Origin: Aphrophora alni | Taxonomy: Eukaryota; Arthropoda; Insecta; Hemiptera; Aphrophoridae | Length of the DNA: 64,000 nt | NCBI GenBank assembly: GCA_963513935.1 | Contig: OY740768.1 | Location: 72,020,877 to 72,084,876 of the forward strand | Direction: 5' to 3' | Shown: positions 58,225 through 64,000 of the stretch, piece after piece | How the letters are laid out: every line of letters begins with the position of its first letter | How positions within the stretch are numbered: the first letter of the stretch is position 1 | Notes under the pieces: model-generated | The model's database searches: none | What the model was told of the DNA's origin: nothing | Seen by the model: the letters and a program-made list of their open reading frames with translations, nothing else | Program-made: the position numbers and the translations under genes

Positions 58225-58505
58225 GTATGTGGAGACGACTTTACGGGCGAAGAAACAGAATGGTCTGGTCGACGACCAAAACACGTGAAGCAACAGCAGC
58301 ATTAGCAGAACAGAGCAAACGCTAATCTGGCGAAGAACAGCCATTTTGAGTAATGCTAACGCGAGTCCAGGATGGAAATCTCAACGAGGTTTAGACAAAA
58401 GAGGAAGGGTTTTAGTGGGTCGTACAGATGGTACACCCCCACACACCAGTCGGTCTCGCTGGGCCGCTAATGGTACGGATGCGCAATTCCCCCCCTCTTC
58501 GGATA
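58225..58505. other. GC-richer island of unknown origin
   Basis: A 280-base stretch with balanced composition starts right after the TTA array. It includes GGTCGTACAGATGGTACACC, then a CCCCC run, TCGCTGGGCCGCTAATGG and a second CCCCCC run. Two open frames (to 58,325 and from 58,346) are short and unrelated to any domain I know. The sharp composition change suggests an inserted element, perhaps the GC-rich leader or terminal part of a retroelement, with the microsatellite derived from its edge. Confidence 0.45.
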
Positions 58506-60325
58506 AAAAATATATATATTTACCTTGTTTGTTCATAGTAATCCTTAACAATTATTTTATTGTTAACACTTAAATTTTAATTTAACACTTAAATTTATTC
58601 TAACAAACAAAATCCTGGCAACCTACTGAAGGACAAATTGAACTTTGTTCCAATTCCAATATATGACGCACTCCATTTACTGAGCAAGAAAACAATCCAT
58701 TAAGTTACCAGAATGCGATCAAGATAGGAGGACCAGTACAGATCCACAAATATATTATTTAAACATTATGACTACATTCCACTTCATATAATATTACGTG
58801 TTATTTGTGTTTTTGATAATGAGCAAGTCTGAGAAAGTCTCTTGAAGACGAAGCGGCCGTAGATAGATTGGAGACATTTTTTTTAAGGACTGTTATAAAC
58901 AGAAAAGTTAAGCAATTTTAACTTTTTTTACATAATTTATTAAAATTTATGTGGAAATATTTTTTTGGATATTTGAAATATCCCAACATTGCGTATTAAA
59001 AAAAATTCTACATTTCTACAGCAATTCTTGAGTTTTTTAAATGCAATAAATAAAAATAAAACTTGAATTGTGTTCAAAATATCTCTTTAATTCATGTTGA
59101 ATTTATCACAAGTACAACCTATAAGAAAGTTACGTCATGGATACAAATATCTACGTCAAGTTTTTTAAGGATGTTTGTTTTAAGGTCCACTGAATGCAAA
59201 ATAGCGGTTTATGGAATGGCGTGCATATGTCTGTCTGTCTGGCGTCTGTGTAGCCTGAATGTCTCTGTAACCTAAACACGTGGAACAATTTTAATACAAT
59301 TTGGAATCTGTGCATATTTTAGCAAATTAAACAGAGGAATTAGGTAAAAATTTCATTTTTTCTCAAATCGATATGATGATTATTTTTTACAATGTTAAAA
59401 TTGTATATATAAAAACAATATATTTATATTTTTTAGGCGAATTTAGGATGGTAGGGTCCTCGCTTCCACTTAAATTCAACAACAATTACAATAATATTAC
59501 AATTAATATTTTCATTATTCAAATAAAACATATACTATTAATTGGTATTTCAACATATACAAAATAAAAAACATTCACTTGTTTATAAAGTCATTTATAC
59601 AAAGAAACACAAATAAAATAAATATAAATCAAAGTAAATAAATTATAAACAATAATTGACTAAAACCATAATCGCATACATTCAATCAAACCTCTGCCTT
59701 AAAACAGCCCTAACTATAAAAAACCTTTCAATGTCTCATTAAATCGAGCACCATCCTACACGATCCTTTTAATATTTTCCTGCAACGAGTTCCAAAGCCT
59801 ACATAAAAAGAGAGAAGAGTGCTTTAGTTCTTGCACTTACTAAATCTATGGAAATATTGTATACTAATGAAAGATTCTAGTTCAATGCTGTGAAGTATTG
59901 AACGGATAACGGAAAAGTTTGAAACTGGTATTAACCTCATTTGAGTGAACAAGTTTAGGGATTGAGCTCATGCCTGGGATTCCTCACATACCTTATAAAT
60001 GTGCCTCGGAGATTACTAATATTAAAATAAAAATATCTTTACACTAGATAGATTGTTGAATAACGTACGATAAACTAGTAAATGTCAGAAAAAGATTTAA
60101 ATCAACGAAAATTTTACATAAAGCTTATTATAACGATATCGCGTTATCAAATAAATAATAAAATAAAGGATAACAACGATCTCTATAAAAAATGAGTAAT
60201 TACATGTAACTTATGATATAAAGGGGAAACTAAATTAAATAATAGAAAAATAATGAACAACTAGTATCATCTGTTAACAGAAAATATTATTTTAACAAAA
60301 AAAAATCAAAAGGACATCTGTGCAC
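58506..60325. other. AT-rich sequence with a short TGTCTG-type repeat
   Basis: 59,170-59,330 contains ATGTCTGTCTGTCTGGCGTC and then ATTTTAATACAATTTGGAAT. This is the format (GTCTGTCTG, then a few dozen bases, then AAATTTGG) of widespread arthropod dispersed repeats, and may be related to the family at 16.5, 22.5 and 42.0 kb. Nothing else was recognised. Confidence 0.45.
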
Positions 60326-60329
60326 AACA

Positions 60330-61160
60330 AATTAGGAGAGAAAGCGTGCAAAGAGAAAAGAAGCCGTTTCGCTAACCTTGTAGTGTACACGTGCTAACGT
60401 TAAACAATTTGTAACGGTATCTAAAGGGAGATTTTATGTCACGCAGCTGGATGTATAAAAAAAAAGAGAAATCTACAGGGTGAGAGACCTGATGGGACAC
60501 GCTAGAAAGCATAACGGTACTTCTAAAAAACATGAGAAACCGACAAAAGGAATTAGGTCGGCCAATCGGAAAACAGCCACATGGTGAAAGCTAACGAATT
60601 TAAAAAAATACAGCCACTAGGAAAAAAGAACAACATCTGGGGAGAAATCGAGAATTCAGCGAGCGAATCGGAGGAGTGAAAGCGAAGGAAAGTTTGGGAA
60701 GAAGGGAGAGGTTTTTGGCGTCGAAAATTTGAAGAGGAGTCTAAAATCTGGAGTGGTGAGGAGAGGTCTTAGGGACAGAGAGCATTCTGTGGGACAGAGA
60801 AAGGGAGTTAGATTGACCACGAGACTAGGGTTCTCTGTGTCAATACGTCGAGAAAATTAATTAGTTGAATCAAAGTTGAAAAGAGAGTTAGTAGTTTTTA
60901 GTCAAAAGTTTGTTGAGATTTTGGAGCAGATTAAAATATTTGGAAGAATTGTTCGAGAGAAGAGTCGGAGGATCTAATTCATCGCCAGTGGAGACTTGGG
61001 GAGGATCATCAGTCCGAATTCCAGGATTAAGTTGTTGGAGATAGTGTGTGGAGTGTTTTGTTTTTTTATATATCTAAATCAAATTTAAAGCCATCGTTGT
61101 GTTGTGTGTGGAAAGTGTCTCGTCGATCAAAATTGGAAAGCAGTACCAACGATAAGTACA
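60330..61160. other. Purine-rich, GC-richer tract; possible LTR-type element
   Basis: About 800 bases rich in AGAG/GGAG motifs on the plus strand, in strong contrast to the surroundings. No long open frame is present. It starts near TGTCACGCAGC (60,437) and is followed by AATAAAG-type signals and, at 61,780, a primer-binding-site-like motif. These could be pieces of a decayed LTR, but I could not define LTR ends or a second LTR. A 5' untranslated exon or CpG-poor regulatory tract is an alternative. Confidence 0.3.
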
Positions 61161-61776
61161 ATTTAAAATTCTTGTTCATTTTAAAATTATAAATTCATTT
61201 TCTAAAATAATTCACTTTAATTGAGCCATAAAAGAACCTAACTACCCTAAAAAGAGATAAGAGAATTAATTAAATAAATTAATAACTAACAAATTGAATA
61301 AAGATTATAATAAAGTTTAATTTTGTAAAGGAAATAATTGTTTGTGTATAAAAAAAAATAAAGGTAATTCAAATTACAGATTAATTTCATTAAAAATAAC
61401 GCCAATTGTGGAAACTTGATGTTTTTTTTAGTAATAAAGTCTAACATAAGGAAAGACAATTAGTTAAGATAAATTTGTATATTACATAACATTAAGGAAT
61501 GATTGTGGAATGAATGAAGAAATTTTAGACACTAATGGAATAGATGTACGTTTTTATGATTCTTTGACATGTTGCTTAAATAAATTAAGGTTTGTTTTTT
61601 AAGTAATACGTTGTGTCAGGTGTGTTATTTATATTCCACATTTTGCAAGTTTAGGAACAACTAAACATATAGCAGGTAATTAAAATAATATTGAATTATT
61701 AATATCTAATAATAATTATTATTCAAAATATTCAAAATAAATAAATTAACTTAAATAAACATATATATAACGTCTT
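61161..61776. other. AT-rich sequence, nothing recognised
   Basis: Contains several AATAAA-like strings, expected by chance at this composition. No gene was recognised. Confidence 0.55.
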
Positions 61777-61960
61777 AAATGTTATATTTGGCGCACCAAC
61801 GTTTGGGCAAGAAGAAATTAAATTAAATCAAAATTAAATAATATAGCAAACTTGCGTTTAGTTATATTTTGGTACACCAACGTGTGGCTTTTGTTTAAAA
61901 TAAATAGTAAATTAAGATTAAAACAAATATAACAAACTTGCGTTTAGTTATATATTATTT
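61777..61960 (+). repeat. ~80-bp tandem repeat with PBS-like motif
   Basis: Two units begin GTTATATTTGGCGCACCAAC (61,781) and GTTATATTTTGGTACACCAA (61,861), and each ends AACTTGCGTTTA; a third start, GTTATATATT, is at about 61,947. TTGGCGC.CCAACGT..GGGC resembles the TGGCGCCCAACGTGGGGC primer-binding site (tRNA-Lys type) that follows the 5' LTR of many retroelements. Duplication of such a site is unusual. Whether a true LTR precedes it is unresolved. Confidence 0.5.
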
Positions 61961-63250
61961 TAATGTTCAAAATGCTTCTATCAAATATATATTTATAGTC
62001 AACAACAATACTTTTTCTTTGTATAAATACGGACAGCTACTACTATGAACTAACTGTCCACCAATACTACACATTTTGAGTAATTTGAAACAATTTGTTT
62101 CATTAAATAATTATGATCATGAAGTCTCACAGCTTCCAATTTGTTAATCATTAGAATACAACTCAAAACATAGTTTCGAAATATTAGTAGTGAACAGTAA
62201 TATCATTAGTAAAGACTCTCCTTTTAGTACACAGTAAAAGTTTTGTACTCCTACTGGGGGAGGGGGAGCTGTGGAAAATCAAATATCTTAAATGCCTAGA
62301 GAGTCGTGTGCTATATAGTTTTAAAGGTTTAAAAAGGAAACGTATTCCGTTAAGATATTCCAAACAAAATGTGAAACGGTCAAAATTTAAAACAGAGTTC
62401 TGCAACCGTATTGCTCATATATGATAGATCAGATATTAACAAACTATTGTGATTTATTTCGCTTCTTGAGGGGTTTTCAATATACAATCTTGTATTTGAA
62501 GTACGAATATAATTAAAGAGTCTTATAAAGTGGTGAAGTATTCATAGATTGTCTATTATTTTAACGAGCAATTAAAAAAATAAGAAACTGCAATTTTGAG
62601 TGGTTATGTTGAACCTGTATTGTCTGAGAAATCAGTAATGGTATGACTCATCTTTATCTGCAAGGGAATGTTTTTATCTACAGGCTTATATTTATCATTT
62701 AAGTACTGCATTTTCTCTTTCTTACCATTATAATCTTAATTATTACAAATAAAAAATTTTCAATGGTAATTTTCTTTATCTTTATAAGCTACTTCTACAT
62801 TACCACTTAAGTTGTAAATGTTTTAAGAGGAATATTAGATCGGAATAATTTGTTTCTCATGAAAAATGCATATAAAGAAAGGTCTGTTTTAAAATATTTG
62901 ATATTCTCAACTGAAATACGTTCTCTTTTGACATTTTTCCTACTCAAACAAGTCCTATAAAATGATATATAAATACGATCCCATACCATTTAATTAATTA
63001 AGTAAATCTCTTCACAGATAACTCTAAAAATTGCCAAAAAAGTGGAGTACACGTCCAAATTAAAATTCTGAAAACTTGTTTTTTTTTTTTTTAATTTAAG
63101 TTATGAACAAAGGAGGCTGCATGATAACATTGTATATATTTGTATGTACAATGAATTGTAATCGCTTAAGAAATCATATTTATGTAGACCTACCTGATTT
63201 ATATTTAAATTTGTTATACGAGCTTTAGTTTATGATTTCATGCACTAGTT
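61961..63250. other. AT-rich sequence, nothing recognised
   Basis: The minus-strand open frames at 62,184-62,405 and 62,807-62,989 show no known domain. Confidence 0.55.
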
Positions 63251-63454
63251 GGTTAATCAGAAATATCAGCAAGACTGGTGGGAATTCTGCATAGGTTTCC
63301 GTTGCCATTGCTGAAGCGAAAGTAGTAGCAAGGAAAAGTACGAACAGTGGCCTACAATGCGAGAGACTATAGAAGTTTACTTAAAATCATCCGGAGCAAT
63401 AATATCTATTGTCAAGAAATAATGCATGCTTGAAATGATTTCTGATTATATGCA

Positions 63455-63960
63455 TTCCTTCCCAAAATCATTGACAGTGGTAATAGGATCATCTGACCAC
63501 AAGAAATGGGAAGGAAAAGGGGAAAGAATTGTTGGAGTGGTTTACAAAGGACTTTAGAACAGGAACTAGAATCCGAGAATGCAGAACTGAGCAGGAATAT
63601 GTCCTGCTGATGGGGATGTACCCAAGACTGTTTCAGTCAGAATTTACAGCATTAATGGAATATATCAAAGAAAGGTTAAGACTGTACTACAAGGACAAGG
63701 ATATTATATTATATATACAGACTGTCAGGCAGCTTCATATTCCTAGATTCTTACGAAGTCAAAATAATTCTGGGATCGTTTAAGAATGTGCAAACTAGCT
63801 GCTAGCAAAACGTAAGCAGCTGAACTCATAGGATTTAACAGTTATAGGGTATATTAAAGAGGCTAGTTGTGCAAGCCAATAAAACTGCGGCTGATCAGTG
63901 GGAGTCGATGAACAAACTCTCATTTTGAATCCCTGAGGTCAAAATTGCATCTGCTCTTCT
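63455..63960 (+). pseudogene. LINE RNase H domain relic
   Basis: This is a fragment of the RNase H domain found at the C-terminal end of some LINE pol proteins, which degrades RNA in RNA-DNA hybrids. In one frame VVIGSSDHKKWEGKGERIVG corresponds to the (Y)TDGSxxxGxxGAGV start. The frame open at 63,529-63,783 gives MYPRLFQSEFTALMEYIKER and YKDKDI, matching the (V)FQ(A/S)E(I)xAI helix with its catalytic Glu. A 1-base shift gives IYTDCQAAS (the TDSQAA Asp motif), then FWDRLRMCKLA. Finally ANKTAADQWE appears near 63,870. Stops and at least two frameshifts show it is dead. The LINE family cannot be named, and a link to the endonuclease relic at 40 kb (opposite strand) is not shown. Confidence 0.75.
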
Positions 63961-64000
63961 TTTATTAAACAATGGTAAGGAAAGTGGTATTGCTGGTTAA

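Noticed and set aside
61060..61380. AATAAA strings as polyadenylation signals
   Set aside because: They are very frequent by chance in this composition and no transcript is evident.

Overview
The window reads as non-genic eukaryotic DNA, most likely from an insect or another arthropod; I cannot name the species. It is very AT-rich and contains long TA, CT, CA/TA/TTA and pentanucleotide arrays. It has no operons or other prokaryotic gene structure and no intact protein-coding gene. The recognisable protein-like fragments are transposon relics of types common in arthropods: a piggyBac transposase, a hAT/ZBED-like transposase, and a LINE endonuclease and RNase H. Most short open frames are chance or simple-repeat products and are not annotated.

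Layout. 1-24,700 is mostly unrecognised AT-rich DNA with two tRNA-like SINE candidates (9.07 and 11.17 kb), a hammerhead-like motif (12.97 kb), a hAT relic (14.3-15.2 kb), a 75-bp tandem minisatellite (18.6-19.5 kb) and large TA/CT microsatellites. 24,700-36,200 holds a foldback element (26.05-26.30 kb), a possible pogo/Tigger scrap, and a nested pair in which a 2.4-kb degenerate piggyBac element (27,060-29,483) interrupts a MITE; another MITE copy lies at 33.9-34.2 kb and a third fragment at 47.8 kb. 39.8-40.5 kb holds a minus-strand LINE endonuclease relic. 49.06-49.55 kb is a (TATCA)n array. 50.8-57.6 kb holds two diverged copies of a roughly 1-kb segment on either side of a 154-bp tandem array. 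58.0-58.2 kb is a compound microsatellite. 60.3-61.95 kb is a purine-rich tract followed by an 80-bp repeat carrying a primer-binding-site-like motif. The end of the window holds a LINE RNase H relic.

The most interesting large-scale signal is a series of similar islands at about 1.0, 2.0, 5.6, 6.1, 7.8, 8.2 and 16.3 kb that recur in the same order and orientation at about 23.1, 24.5, 33.6, 34.6, 35.7, 36.1 and 45.1 kb. This looks like an old tandem segmental duplication of at least 15 kb, enlarged in the second copy by transposon insertions. One island pair (16.3/45.1 kb) carries, on the minus strand, a pyrimidine tract and CAG directly joined to GTAAGA, then a GTAAGT donor 39 or 42 bases further on. 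That is the layout of a recursive-splicing ratchet point with its short downstream exon, or of a duplicated micro-exon. If it is real, much of the window would be intron of a minus-strand gene. All similarities were found by eye, without alignment software.
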